Shown one piece after another: positions 42,627 through 54,069 of a stretch of 64,000 bases of DNA. How positions within the stretch are numbered: the stretch's first letter is position 1; every line of letters begins with the position of its first letter. Origin of the DNA: Batillaria attramentaria (taxonomy: Eukaryota; Mollusca; Gastropoda; Batillariidae); NCBI GenBank assembly GCA_018292915.2, contig JACVVK020000536.1, forward strand, positions 74,501 through 138,500. The letters run 5' to 3'. Under the pieces are notes generated by a model, which saw only the letters and a program-made list of their open reading frames with translations, was not told where the DNA came from and made no database searches. The position numbers and the translations under genes are program-made.

Positions 42627-43754
42627 CTGAAATCATAAAAAAAATCAATTTGCAGTATTTTCCTTTTTGTTTTGTTTCGTAATTTGTTGGTCTTGTTTGT
42701 TTTGCACTCAAAATGAAGGTTGTGGTATCAAAAGAACGCATACAAATTTTCATCAAGATATCTCAAACGGTTCCCAAGATATTCAAGACCATTAATTTAT
42801 GACTGCAAAAATCAGCAAAACTGTTCAACATAACATCATCACAATATTTACCGTATTTAAGCTTTCTTTTCTTTTTTTTTTTTTTTTTTTGTTTCTTTTT
42901 TTTTAAAAATAATTCTTCTGTGTCACTATCCATAAATAAAACCAATCTATTTATTTGTGTGCGTGTGTGTTCTATTTATCACTATTAAATCTGCCCAGCA
43001 CCATCACTACATAAACTTGTCTGCACACCTGTGAGATCATTAAAATGAAAATACACAGCTAGAACGTTCCCCCCTCTCCTCCCCAACCCTCTTTCCACTG
43101 ACTGATTTTTTTCTCATGATTATGGTCACCAAAAAAACCCAAGGAGTTGGGGTGGGATGGACGGGGGGGGGGGGGGGGGGGGGGGTAGGAGACGGTACAA
43201 AGCAACAATGGGTACTAGGGAACCAATAATTGTCAGTCCAGTCTTCGTCTTCCGCTGTCCGCAGTCTGTTCGGTTCATCGGATGGCGTACGTGACAAATG
43301 ACATGTTTGCGATCTCCAGCAGCAAGAAAAACAAGATGGCCACCAGCCCAATATGTTGTTTCCATTCAATGACCTGCTGTAGTCACAGTCGTAGTCGTTG
43401 TGTCATGTATGCAGCCCGCGCGCACACGCCGGAACGCAAGCTCTCTGACATCAAGCATGCTGACATAAAGAAAGTACTGAAAACCCTTATCGTGCCTCTA
43501 TGCACTTGCAAAAACCCAAACACATGAGGTCGTGTGAGCTCGCCTAGCTGGTTGACGTCACAACTTGTTGGCGTATGCGAGGTTCTACATGGGTGAATGA
43601 ATTCTTGTAATAAAGTCGTTCCCCTTTGACAGAGTTACTTCCCGCAGACCTGACTGACAGACGATTGCTTACTGGTATCGGAGAAGAGACCCTCTCTCTC
43701 TCTCTCTCGCCTTAGACGCGCGCTTGCGCGCGCACGCACGCACCCCCCCTCCCC

Positions 43755-43786
<32 letters not shown>

Positions 43787-44909
43787 TATGCAATGACCTT
43801 GGAATCAGAAAGACGCGTCACTCCTGCCCTCGTAAGAGTAGACTCCAGAGTGCAGTCCCTTTTCGGCGGGGCGTGAAAATGTGACTGCTTACACCCAGCG
43901 CCATTTTTAAAAATGGCGAATTTTTTTTTAGAAAAGCAGAGACTTGTGTGTCATATGATTCGATTTGAAACGAAGTCTTGAATATCCGACCACTTTTCGT
44001 TTGGGCAAAATCTTTGCCAGCGGACAATTATTGTTGCGCTTTGATGGCACTGTTTTACGTGGTAGACTGATCCAACAGGATGTGAGTAAACGGCAAGGGG
44101 GTTGCACTCTGACAGGCAAGGGTGTTGCACTCTACAGGCAAGTATTATTGCACGGTGCAGACGATCACGTACCTGCCTTGTGGTGGAATAAGAGACGATT
44201 ACAAAAGCATACACACCCGTGCTCTAGGACTGAATGTAATAATAGATCTGTCCATTCAGACAGAGACAGGTTATGTATGTCTCTGATTCAGAAACACGCC
44301 TACTTTCACTCTGAAGACAGCCTGCTAATCACTTGCGCCACTGAGGATCCCTCTGGGTTCAAAGCTGGTCAAGGATGACATAGTGCGCGACCTTGTGTTT
44401 GAGAGCACCGAGACAATTTAGGCCCGTCACGGTAGCGCAGTGAGCGCCATTTCCCCACTGTGCACAGAGGTACTTTCCACTGAAAGACTCTGTGCTCCAG
44501 AGAGTGTCGTAAGAGAGACATATAGCGGGACAACGCGAAGAGTTGTCTGCCCGCATTAGCGCGCATCCTAGATCTGGCCCCTATAGTGACAGCATGGCGG
44601 AAAGTGGAAAGCGATCACAAAAGCATGCAATTGTGTTCTGCGCCGAATTGTTCAAATAACAGACAAATATAAACGGGGAAATACTTCTTTTGGTATTCCT
44701 GTTGAAAAACAAACATTTTTTTTTCGCTTTCTTGTCCAAAAAAAAAAAAAAAGAAAAAAAAAAAGACCTCAAGTGGTACGTGTGCATGCAGTGTAAACTA
44801 ACAGTAAACACACGCGGCTGACGCAGATACAGCGTAATTTTTTTCCCTGACAACTTTACAAATCACGGTGACTTAAATTGTGCTAGCGTCTACCTGCATC
44901 TAAATTCAG

Positions 44910-44948
<39 letters not shown>

Positions 44949-45560
44949 CAAAATCATCCGGCTGAACTTCGTTCTAACCATTGTAAAACCATATCACAAC
45001 ATAGAATCTGCTGGATCGTCGGTCGCAGATATGATTAATGCTGAGTTAGCAGGAAGTATTCAGCGGATGCGTCCATCTTTGGATCTCTCGCACATTCGAT
45101 CTTTCTGTGTTCCGTACTAGTTTTACTTGAACACATCGAACGAAATGCACTGCGTAGCCTACGTACAGCAGTGAAAGCCAAACTAGATCTTTCTTTCGTC
45201 CTCCGGAACTTTGAGAGTACTTATGTTTTCCATAGGCCTAAAACACATGCGAAATATATGGGGGGAGACCACCTGGCAGTCGCTGACATCTTCGTTTTTG
45301 TTTATTTTCTTAAAATGTTTTACGGCGGCTAGTGTAGGGTTGGGTCAAACAACTGCGTAGATCTGCGGGATGCGCGCAGACAACTCTTACGCGTTGTCCC
45401 TCAAAGGGAGGTAAGTGAACTATCTTTATGTTTCCAAGATCTTTGCATTATGCTTCTGAGTGTGAGTCAGTGGCAAAAACGAAACCCACTGAAATTCCCG
45501 CTTTCCACATGTCAAGTTGTAGAGACTCTTGCGAAAAGATACTGCATTTCGATGCAAAAT

Positions 45561-45813
45561 AATTTCTAGACCATCCCAGAACATGCTGGTGCAGTAACGT
45601 CAGTAGATTACGTCACCTTGGAGAGATTTCGAGCCTTCCAGTAAGTTGAGGAATGTTCTAGATCTGACGTAAGCAGCCCCCCTGCACAGCGTTCTGGATT
45701 CTTCTTCTTTCATGAATTTGTTCTCCGCGCATATTCTGTTCATAAAGTATTGGAGTTGTAGTCTGTTGTATCCCGTATCATCTCTGCGAGTGCACGATGA
45801 TGGCGACATAGCA
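45561..45813 (-). repeat. Dispersed repeat, copy 2
   Basis: Reverse-oriented homologue of 27971-28229 (see there). Confidence 0.7.
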
Positions 45814-46194
45814 TAAGTAAAATACAACACCACGTCTCCAAACAGAGGAATTCCGAAAGAAAGTGGCGAGACACCCCCAAGAAAAAACAGCATCACGTCA
45901 ATCAAACATGACGCACTTACTTTACGTCAGTGCGCGTGCGTCTCTTCTTCGATGTTTGTGAGGCGTGTGGCTTGCAGAGGAAATGTGCTGTGAGTACAAA
46001 TTTTCGAGTCAACTGACGATAACGGCTGCAGTGAATTTTTCTAATTTTTTTGTATATTTTTTATGGCACCCCAGGCTCATTATCTATGTATAGTAGGAGC
46101 GATTTTGAGATCTAAAGTGTGTTCACCAGCACTTTCATCAGGTACGGCTTACGCCAAAAGTATAAAAGCGACAACCTCCAAACTTCACTTAGTT

Positions 46195-46715
46195 GAGAGT
46201 CCGTATTCATGCTATCTATGTCCAAAAAATGGAGTGGTTTAGGTAAATATTACGCCTTTAAACGCCAGAAAGCCACTTATTCTGAAAAGGGCGATAACTC
46301 GCAAATCATGTGTGCAATCGTACCTGGATCGGGCCTTCTATTCAACAATCTTGATTCATTTAGAAACCCCAAATTTGAAATCGATCGGTTCAGTATTTTC
46401 GGAGAAATAGGCATCTGAACTGGGTTCACATGCAATGTCAACTCAGGCTCGGTTTACATGAAAACTATAAGAGCGACCATTTTCTAGTAGTGAGTCAATT
46501 CAGAGTCCGTATTCAAGCTATCTACTGCCAAAAAATTGAGTGATTTAAATAAATATTACGCCTGTACACGAAAGACAACCAACTTGTCTCAAAAGGGCGA
46601 TAACTCCCAAATCACTTAAGCAATCATCACACGCTTGAATCGTCTAATGTAACATTTTGATAAATTTGGATACCCCAAATTTGAAGCCATTCGGTTGAGT
46701 ATTTTCGAAGAAACG
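46195..46715 (+). repeat. ~300-bp tandem duplication, diverged
   Basis: Shared blocks GAGTCCGTATTCA.GCTATCTA, AAATATTACGCCT, AAAAGGGCGATAACTC and CCCCAAATTTGAA recur about 302 bp apart, near 46200/46502 and 46369/46672. Confidence 0.8.
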
Positions 46716-47060
46716 GGCCCGGACACAATTCACACACACACACACACACACACACATCCATACAGACGGCACTCAGTGAGGAGAAGAAGCGCGTTCGGAA
46801 CAGCATACATGCCAGCATCGATGACGCAGGTTTTCTTACGTCATTGTCAGAGTTACACTTGCATAATCGTCTCTGCGGGAGATCGGCAGTGACGTGCGTT
46901 TGTACCACAGATGCTTGCCTATGAACGTGGAAATTTTAGCCCGTCCTATTATGTTGTTTCCATTACTATGGAAACAACATAAAAAACACGTTACAGAAGA
47001 GCGGAGATGAAGTCAAAAGAATGAATGCAACTGTTGTTAGAACTTTTTCACAACACTTAC

Positions 47061-47187
47061 CTTTCTTCTTCTGGATTAATTCTTTCAGTTTTCTTTTGTC
47101 GTCGAAGCTGTACTTCTTGGACTGCTTGAATTGAAGATTGCTTGCCGGTACCGGCTTGCTGGTACCAGACGGCTTTTCAGCATCCAT
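47061..47187 (-). CDS. pogo-like transposase, first coding exon
   Basis: ATG at 47187 (MDAEKPSGTSKPVPASNLQF), basic end KYSFDDKRKLKELIQKKK, donor AAAG|GTAAGT. The leftover G joins AA of the next exon to make glutamate, giving KKKEQYDAAVEG in frame. An in-frame ATG 18 bases upstream (MKIREN) is possible. 42 codons plus one base. The exon lies about 330 bp inside the right terminus of the element. Confidence 0.82.
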
Positions 47188-48013
47188 GTTTTCGCGGATT
47201 TTCATAAACGAATCGTGATTGGCTTAGAACCGGCCAAACCCACTGACTGTGGCCAATCGCAGAACACGTTGCTCTGACGCATGGCTGCGCGTGCCCGCTT
47301 GTTGTGATGCCGATCGGTTGATAAACAGCGCACAAAAAGGTACGATTTGGCTTCTCATTTTCGAACAGCAAAAAAAGAAAGCGTACGGGTTTGAATAGGC
47401 GTACGGGCGGCGCAAAAAAGCCAAAATTTAATAAGCGTACGGACTTAAATAAGCGCGTACGGGCGGCGCAAATTGCCCGAAAAAAATACGCGTACGTGGA
47501 CGCTTATTCGGGACAAGAGAGTATTTGACGGAATTTATTTCATGGTCATCTGTCATGCCACCCACAAGCACTATCTCTCAAATATTAATCTTATTAAGAT
47601 ACCCATCTATTGAATGCATTTATGAACCTAGTGGAATTGGTGTATTCACAAGTCATTTCAGCGTAAAAGTACATGTAATAATGCATCATTGCATGTGCTA
47701 CCCATCAAGTGGGATAACATGAAATGATGAACTGATAAATCTGCCATGTCTGTGGAAACTTGCATGCACATTGTGAACTGTAAAACTGTGACAGACTGAT
47801 TCAGCTCATCAAGTGTTTTGTAATTTTCCAATTTAAAACACCGCAAATAACAGATGAGTCAACAACAACAAACACATGAACTTTTGGGAGAAGAAATGAA
47901 GAGGCAGGATCCTTACATCATAGTCATACATAGTTTAACAGGCTGAGCAGTACTGGTATACACACTAATTCTGTAGTTTGCTGAATGCTAATAAATATCA
48001 GTCATACCAAATA

Positions 48014-48206
48014 CAGTACTCCTCGCTTAAGGTGACCCCCCACGGGACCAAAAATTTTTTTGATCTTATCCGAGGGGCACGCTAAACAGTCCTCTGATAA
48101 GATCAACTACCAGTAAAAAACTTGATCTTATCCGAGGAGCTCAATATTTGGCGATTATGTCATTTTTTTCACATTTTAGACTAAAGACTCCGCCAAAATA
48201 TGTAAT

Positions 48207-48287
<81 letters not shown>

Positions 48288-49102
48288 GCAAGCACAAACG
48301 AACGCAAATGCATATACCCCCCCCCTCCCCTTTTTATTTTTTTTCCGAACCCTGTGGATCGCCCCCCCCCCCTCCCCCCGCAGATGTCAAGCCCCCTCCA
48401 AACATTTTGCCCCTGTTACATGGTCGAGGGATGGTTGCACTGATGTTTCGTGAACTGCAAAAGTACTTCAACTTGCCTTCCGACCAAGCCAAGAAGTTAA
48501 CCAGGTCTCTCGCTCTCTCCCCCCTCCCTCCCTCTCTAACAACATAAGTATCACCACCACCACCATCATATCGCCACATCAAAGACCGAAGTCTTTGGCC
48601 ACATTGCTCCCTGCATTGCAGCTCTTATCTCTTTCACAAAGATTGTACCAATTTCTAGATCTAAAAGGACCCGCAACGAAATAAGAAATCTTTTGTAAGT
48701 ATACTCATCTGCGGTAAACTATCTTTAATCGTCAGTTCATCAAAAACAAGCCCCCCCCCCCCCCCCCCTTTCCAGTTTCCATTTTCAGTCTTTGGGTATC
48801 ATCTCATGGAATAAAAATGAAATTAAAAAATCGTCTGTTTCGTCTTCACCTCGCAGTGCAAATCCGGGTGTTGTTTCCAAGGGAAGCCACTCTCATCACA
48901 TGGATTTCATCTTAAGCGGTAGTCTTCTCCATTTGGGAACCAGAACAGGGGTGACGTAATCCGAGGTTTTCCCTTATCCGAGGTGACGCTAAGCGAGGAA
49001 TTCTAAATGGTACAAAGAAGGCTTTTGGCCGGGACCAGCAACCTGATTGATCTTATCAGAGGTGTGACCTTAAACGGTAGTGACGTTAAGCGAGGAGTAC
49101 TG
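48014..49102. mobile_element. Tigger/pogo-type non-autonomous element
   Basis: Ends CAGTACTCCTCGCTTAAGGT and (reverse complement) CAGTACTCCTCGCTTAACGT, flanked by TA (48012-48013, 49103-49104). Length 1089 bp. GATCTTATCCGAGG and related CTTATC.GAGG motifs recur in the subterminal regions. Internally there is (CA)n at 48211-48272 and a short exon-like plus-strand frame at about 48382-48504 (ILPLLHGRGMVALMFRELQK) between CAG and GT; not recognised. No transposase. Confidence 0.85.
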
Positions 49103-49270
49103 TAATGATGCCATCCCCCCCCCCCCCCAAGTCCTACACAATCCCACCATTCACCCTCTGTCATTTGAAGTATTCTTTGTCTTATGAAGCTCTCAGAACT
49201 GGCAAACCTTTATTTGAATCAATTTAACCTCGGTTCCCAATCCCTGCGTCATCTTGCAATACATAGCAAA

Positions 49271-49477
49271 CGTTCAGAGTTTTTACAACTTTTTACTGCA
49301 CTGACCCCAAATTGAAAAACTACGCCAAAACAGCTGATCATAGTCTTGGTAGACTTCTCCTTGGTGCGCATATCCATCTCCTCTGAAATGCTCATGGCGA
49401 CGTTCAGAGTTTTTACAACTTTTTACTGCACTGACCCCAAATTGAAAAACTACGCCAAAACAGCTGATCATAGTCTA
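49271..49477 (+). repeat. 76-bp exact direct duplication, 55-bp spacer
   Basis: CGTTCAGAGTTTTTACAACT through ACAGCTGATCATAGTCT occurs at 49271-49346 and 49402-49477 with no visible difference. Confidence 0.92.
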
Positions 49478-49652
49478 CACAGGATCATGTGCGCAACAGA
49501 CAGATCCACAACTTGAAACTGCACCTCTAAGACATCGAATCGCCCGCACACATGAAGTGCATGATAGAATATTACACAGCTGACTTGCCATTCTCTAAAA
49601 TGTACGTTTAAAATGCCCATCAAAGATAAAATAATGCCGCATGTGTACTTAC

Positions 49653-49697
49653 CATCGCTACATCCGAGTCTGAGGACTTCTCCGTGTTAGCCGCCAT
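49653..49697 (-). CDS. Candidate first coding exon (15 codons)
   Basis: ATG in good context (AAGTATGGCGGC), encodes MAANTEKSSDSDVAM, then a consensus donor GTAAGT. It lies on the same strand as, and upstream of, the recombinase-like pseudogene, so it may be that gene's 5' exon; no acceptor linking them in frame was found. Could also be chance. Confidence 0.4.
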
Positions 49698-49992
49698 ACT
49701 TGTGACAAGGGCAGACAAATCACGTTGTGACGTAAGAGACCCGAATGAAATTCTACAGTCGCTGTTCTGACCGCCAAAGTAGAACTCTGACACACTTTCA
49801 CACTCGCCCGCATGACACAGATCTCATTGTTGGGACCCGACCAATGAGACACTTTCCTTTTGTCACATGATGTATTTAGGGGCGGGAAATCCGAAAATCA
49901 ACCCATCCCGTTGTCTTGACGTCAAAACAACGGGGTGCGTCAAAACAATGCGGGTCCATTTTCATGAAATTGTCACAACAACGTGGCCAATA

Positions 49993-50041
<49 letters not shown>

Positions 50042-50206
50042 GCGCGTGCGCACACATGTCCAAACACCTGGCTATCACTAGTATCAGAGATTCCATACTT
50101 TTAACCATGCTTTGTGTCAACAGTATTCGAATTGCTGTATTGAATTTTCCACGGATATCAACCCTGTGGGGGACATTGTCGACTTCCTTTGCCGTTTTCC
50201 ACTGAA
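49698..50206. other. No gene recognised; (CA)n(CG)n
   Basis: 49995-50048 is a (CA)n run grading into (CG)n. Otherwise unremarkable. Confidence 0.5.
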
Positions 50207-50590
50207 TCACTCATTCTGTACTTGAAGTAGCTGAGCCGCGAAATAGCCTCTGTTGCTTGCGCGGTGTAAAGCCCGAACTAACGGACTGTACTTGAAGTAG
50301 ACAGTGTCATTGTCAACCTTGGTCATCTTTATCCACTGGAATGTCAGCCAGCTGTTGTTTTCTGGTGCGCATGGTGTTTCTGGCCAGCTTCTTGAAGTCA
50401 TAATACCTCATGTTCTAAGGTCACCACAGTGTAGGGATCTGCGTCTTTGGCACACTGAATCACTGTGATCCACTGGTCAGGGTGATGGATCTTCACACCT
50501 CTCCTGCTGCGCTCTGTGCAAGCATGCATACTGCCACATTCCATCTGACTGTGACCGCTTTCAGGAAACTTCTGATCTATTATTTTTATG
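50207..50590 (-). pseudogene. C-terminal fragment of a transposase-like family protein
   Basis: Minus-strand reading gives PESGHSQMECGSMHACTERS, GVKIHHPDQWITVIQCAKDA and DPYTVVTLEHE, then after a frame change YYDFKKLARNTMRTRK, then after another NNSWLTFQWIKMTKVDNDTV with YFKY. The G-H-S-x-M-x-x-D/E...W...A...P...DF pattern and the W-x-x-x-x-W-I-x-F tail are those of a family common in insects and molluscs, whose N-terminal cysteine/FSEE domain is seen at 54070-54345. A 55-bp SINE-2 fragment interrupts it at 50231-50285. Confidence 0.6.
50231..50285 (+). mobile_element. 55-bp SINE-2 3' fragment with perfect 15-bp TSD
   Basis: CTGTACTTGAAGTAG flanks it at 50216-50230 and 50286-50300. The insert is only the SINE-2 3' block (GAGCCGCGAAATAGCC ... 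GTGTAAAGCCCGAACTAACG). Confidence 0.92.
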
Positions 50591-50744
50591 TCCGGTGTGT
50601 TCTGGACTGCTTGCCATTCACAGTGAAGCTTTTTTTTTTTTTTTTTTTTTAAAATCTCGTGCGTGGATCTTGTCGGGATTTTTTGCCAGACATTAATGTG
50701 CTAGTTCACTGAAGGTGTTGTTCAGGGATGTTCCCCTTGACAGC

Positions 50745-50826
50745 TAGTGCAGACACACTTAGCCGCAAATTAGTCTTTGTGGCTTGTGCGGCGTTAAGCC
50801 TTAAAAACTCCCCCCCCCCCCCCCCC
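50745..50826 (+). mobile_element. SINE-2 3' block with poly-C
   Basis: ACACACTTAGCCGCAAATTA, GTGGCTTGTGCGGCGTTAAG and then poly-C. It splits a sequence that is continuous at 53275-53310 (CAGGGACGTCCCCCCTGACG), showing it is an insertion. Confidence 0.7.
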
Positions 50827-51210
50827 GTCAGCATCTTCAGTGTCTGGAAAGTTGTACTTTACTTATTTTATAAAATATAGACTCTCCAAAAATGGACTTG
50901 CCATGATTCCCCAAATCAGTTTGGTCCAGAAAGGGAGGAGCCGGGATAGCCGAATGCAGGGCTCCCAGTACAAAATTTCAAAAATCAATGAAAATTTCAG
51001 TCACCCGATTTAGTGCGTAGACTTGCTGACAGCATGGTGTCAGCATGTCTCTTTTAGGAATCCATGGTGGCAGTAGATGAGCCAGTTAACTGGCTTGCCT
51101 AAGTGCTAACATATGGACCCCCAGAGACAGGGAAAGTCACCTGAGGCACACAGTTAAACACATACACATGCTGGCTGATGATCAGGCACCCCCCAAACTG
51201 AAACGTCTTC

Positions 51211-52455
51211 TTAGCACGTGTCTTTTGTCTGCGATGCTGCATGATCCAGCCGGGCCTTCTTGCTCACAAAGTCCATCATGCTACTATACTTTCTTTTGGT
51301 TGCAGCAGAAGCTGGGGCAGGCGCTTTTAGGGTGTCTGCAACAGCTGCAGTGGCTTCCTTCTGGGAGGCAAGGCAGGCATTATAAGTCCTCCAGGAGGCC
51401 ATGATATTCCTGCACAAGTCCTTGTCCACAGGGCTGGTGCTGATGTTCTTCCACTTAAAGTAAAAGACTGAATACTGCTGTAGATGTCCACCTTCATGCT
51501 GGCACACTTTTCATCTATGATATCTCCCATGGAACTGAATGCTGCCTCCACCTGTGGGCCATGGAAACAGCCGCAAACAGCTAGAGTCACTTTTGACAGA
51601 CATGGGTACCTGCCAGTCTTCTGCACACTGAGCCACCAAACATCCAAGTTCACCTCTTCATCTGCTGTCCCAAGCTGCTAGTCAACATTGTAGGATCTGA
51701 CCTCTCTGCTGTATGTCTGCCTTTCTTCCTCTGTCAAAAGTACAGACATGAGATCACCAAGCTTCTCCATCTTTCTCAATACTGGTGAGTGGCCTCTGCA
51801 GATGGGGTCTATGGCCTGTGCACACTGTAAGAATGGCATTCTCTTCAGCAGGTAAGCTGCACACGTCAGGTATGCATTCTTTGTCTGCTCCAGGAATGTT
51901 CTCACTGTGGCTGACTTTGGATGCATGGACACAAACTCTCTTGCTCTTCCCAGGAAGAAATCACTCTTTGGCTGCAGATTCTTGGCCAAGTCAAGCTCAC
52001 AGATCTTCTTGATTGACAAGTCGTTGAAGGCCTCAGGCATCAGGAAGCACACCAGAAATTCTCTGATCAGCTTTTCTTGCTGGTCCAGAAGCTTATGGAT
52101 GAGTGGCTCTTTGCTCTCAAGTAGCACAGTGTATGCTTCCAGCAATGGAAGCACAGCAACATAGAGATCCAGAATCATCTGAACATGCCCCCCCCCCCCC
52201 CCCCCCCCCCAGGTGGAAGAGTTTCTCCTGTATGCGCACCTTTCTGTCACATCCCTCCTTGGTCATCTTTTTATGTCGCAGCTCTTGATGCATCTCAGCA
52301 ATGCGTTTCTTGGATTCAACACTCACACTGCGATGTTTCAAGACAGCGTTGAACTGAGGCTCAAATTCCTTCTGTTCCTCTCCTCTCAGGAACCCAAAGT
52401 ACAGCAGAACATAGGCATGAAGGAGGCGTGTGGTGTCCACAGCAGCATCTGACAT
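51211..52455 (-). pseudogene. hAT-like transposase pseudogene
   Basis: Minus-strand reading: TRLLHAYVLLYFGFLRGEEQ, MILDLYVAVLPLLEAYTVLL, FLVCFLMPEAFNDLSIKKIC, KSDFFLGRAREFVSMHPKSA, LLTEEERQTYSREVRSYN, then an in-frame TAG, then LDVWWLSVQKTGRYPCLSKV and GPQVEAAFSSMGDIIDEKC, which is the hAT-type dimerisation region, ending KKARLDHAASQTKDTC. Lesions: a ~22-bp poly-G tract shifting frame at 52189-52210, the TAG at about 51680, and a frameshift near 51478. Confidence 0.7.
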
Positions 52456-52500
52456 ACCTCTTTGGTGTTGACATCTTCAGCCCCAGCATGAGACAAATCT

Positions 52501-52728
52501 CATTCGGAATGGTAGAGCTTTGGACTTTCAGTGCTCGGGTCGTGAGTTCGAATCCCGGCTGGGGCCAAATATTTGTGCTGGTCTTTTTCGTTGCCCCGTC
52601 TTTGATATCACCCTTACGTGGTGGAAAAGGGCGTTAAACTCCCAAAACACCCACCCCCACCCACCCTTTGAAATCACCCTTACGTGGTGGAAAAGGACGT
52701 TAAACTCCCCCCCCCCTTCCCCCCCCCC
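52501..52728 (+). mobile_element. SINE-1 copy with damaged head and duplicated 3' end
   Basis: B box (GTTCGAATCCC) and body intact, head diverged from 52501. The 3' segment ATCACCCTTACGTGGTGGAA is present twice (52607 and 52674), followed by poly-C. Confidence 0.85.
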
Positions 52729-53387
52729 CTTGGTCCAGAAAGGAAGCACACATGCAGCAACTTATCCTGATAAGCCAGTCTATTTGGTGCTATATTACAT
52801 ACAATTCCTTTTTGTTCTGTCAGTGTAATACGCTATCATGTGCACGTGTTGCTGAAACTAGTGTGAAAGACTGGAAATGAAGAGATCAACAATGCTCAAA
52901 CATTTTGAACATTTATTCAAACAATGTTTTTAACTGACATGGAAATTCCATTTAAGTAATTCAATAAAAGAAAGAAAAAAAAAAAGAAAAAAAAAACTTT
53001 CCACAACTAGTGGATATGATTTTCTTTTATGTGCATGACAAATATGTATGTGTTCAATTTCTGAAGCAGTGAACTTCTCCACTGGAGCTGAAGTCACAGG
53101 GAAGTTACACTATTTCTTTTGGTCATCATCATCATTACTTCCATCTGCTGAAAGGGGAAGATCCCCCCTGGTGTGTCCCGTGTGATGCACCTTTTACCGT
53201 TCAGCACTTCTTGATCTCGTGCATAGATCTTGCCGAGACTCGTGACAAGTTTTATTCTGTTGACTCATTGAAGGTGTTGTTCAGGGACGTCCCCCCTGAC
53301 GACATCTTCAATTTCTTGAAAGAAGTCAACCTCTTTTATAAAATATAGTCTTTCAGCCTAACATAATCTGTGATATTGTTTTTAGTC
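52729..53387. other. No gene recognised; partial duplicate of 50585-50880
   Basis: 53208-53350 (CTTGATCTCGTGC..., CACTGAAGG/CATTGAAGGTGTTGTTCA, TTTTATAAAATATAG) matches 50650-50880 apart from the SINE-2 insertion there. It is probably non-coding sequence of one transposon family. Confidence 0.5.
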
Positions 53388-53577
53388 TGGAAGAATACAA
53401 TCTTGAGCAGGATCTCATTTAAGTCTCACAAATTTTTAATAATATATTTACATCATGTTTTAAGCTAACCCTTTTATGTTCTAAAGGACCTGGCAGGATG
53501 GGACTGTGCTAGCCGCGAAATAGTCTTTGTTGCTTGCGCGGCGTTAAGCCCGAAATAATTAACTAACTAACTAACTC
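53388..53577 (+). mobile_element. SINE-2 copy with (AACT)n tail
   Basis: Shares with 54362-54560 the blocks TTTAAGTCTCACAAATTTTT, TTGTTTTAAGCT/ATGTTTTAAGCT, GACCTGGCA and TAGCCGCGAAATAGTCTTTG, then GCGTTAAGCCC and (TAAC)n. Confidence 0.75.
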
Positions 53578-53872
53578 ATCATTACTTCAAACATTTTATT
53601 CATAGTGTCTTTACTAGCTTCAATTTCCTTAACCGTGATCTTTCTCTCCTCTTCCTCCCACTGCGCCCTTCTCTCTATCTCCGAGTGTAGTGTGACTCCA
53701 CAACGGGATATGATTGGAAATAATTAACTAACTAACTAACTCATCATTACTTCAAACATTTTATTCATAGTGTCTTTACTAGCTTCAATTTCCTTAACCG
53801 TGATCTTTCTCTCCTCTTCCTCCCACTGCGCCCTTCTCTCTATCTCCGAGTGTAGTGTGACTCCACAACGGG
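53552..53872 (+). repeat. 156-bp exact direct duplication, 9-bp spacer
   Basis: 53552-53707 is repeated at 53717-53872 (GAAATAATTAACTAACTAAC through CTCCACAACGGG) with no visible mismatch. The copy includes the SINE-2 tail, so the duplication postdates that insertion. Confidence 0.93.
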
Positions 53873-54069
53873 GAAGGAAGCGATGTGTTCCTTTGCTCTG
53901 TTGACCGCATCATCGCTGTATTTGTTGTGCGATGGCCGGCGTTTACCTCGTTGTTGTTGGCCACTGCCAGTGAAGACTCCCCCGCAGCTGTGTTTCATGG
54001 CGTGGTCAACGTTTGTCTCACCGAGGGCTAGTGTTGCAAGAAAAAAGTTCTTAAAGACCCGATGGATTT

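Larger units (their letters stand above)
42627..47060 (-). other. Intron of the pogo-like transposase gene (4.4 kb)
   Basis: No further coding exon recognised. It holds poly-T, poly-G (43163-43185) and (CA)n (43759-43785, 44911-44944) tracts, the dispersed repeat copy at 45561-45813 and a diverged tandem pair at 46195-46710. Such a long intron in a transposase gene is unusual and probably reflects later insertions. Confidence 0.6.
39883..47521 (-). mobile_element. 7.6-kb pogo-like DNA transposon
   Basis: Terminal inverted repeats CTCTTTTGTCCTGAATAATA (left) and CTCTCTTGTCCCGAATAAGC (right, reverse complement), with TA on both outer sides (39881-39882, 47522-47523), the Tc1/mariner/pogo target. 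Subterminal repeats follow at both ends, built on the shared core GTACGGG: AATAATAGTACGGG copies at 39895-40045 and GCGTACGGG copies at 47384-47505. It encodes a two-exon DDE transposase on the minus strand and is inserted in the recombinase-like gene. Confidence 0.85.

Noticed and set aside
45600..45905. 101-aa minus ORF
   Set aside because: Falls in a dispersed repeat whose other copy (27971) does not keep the frame.
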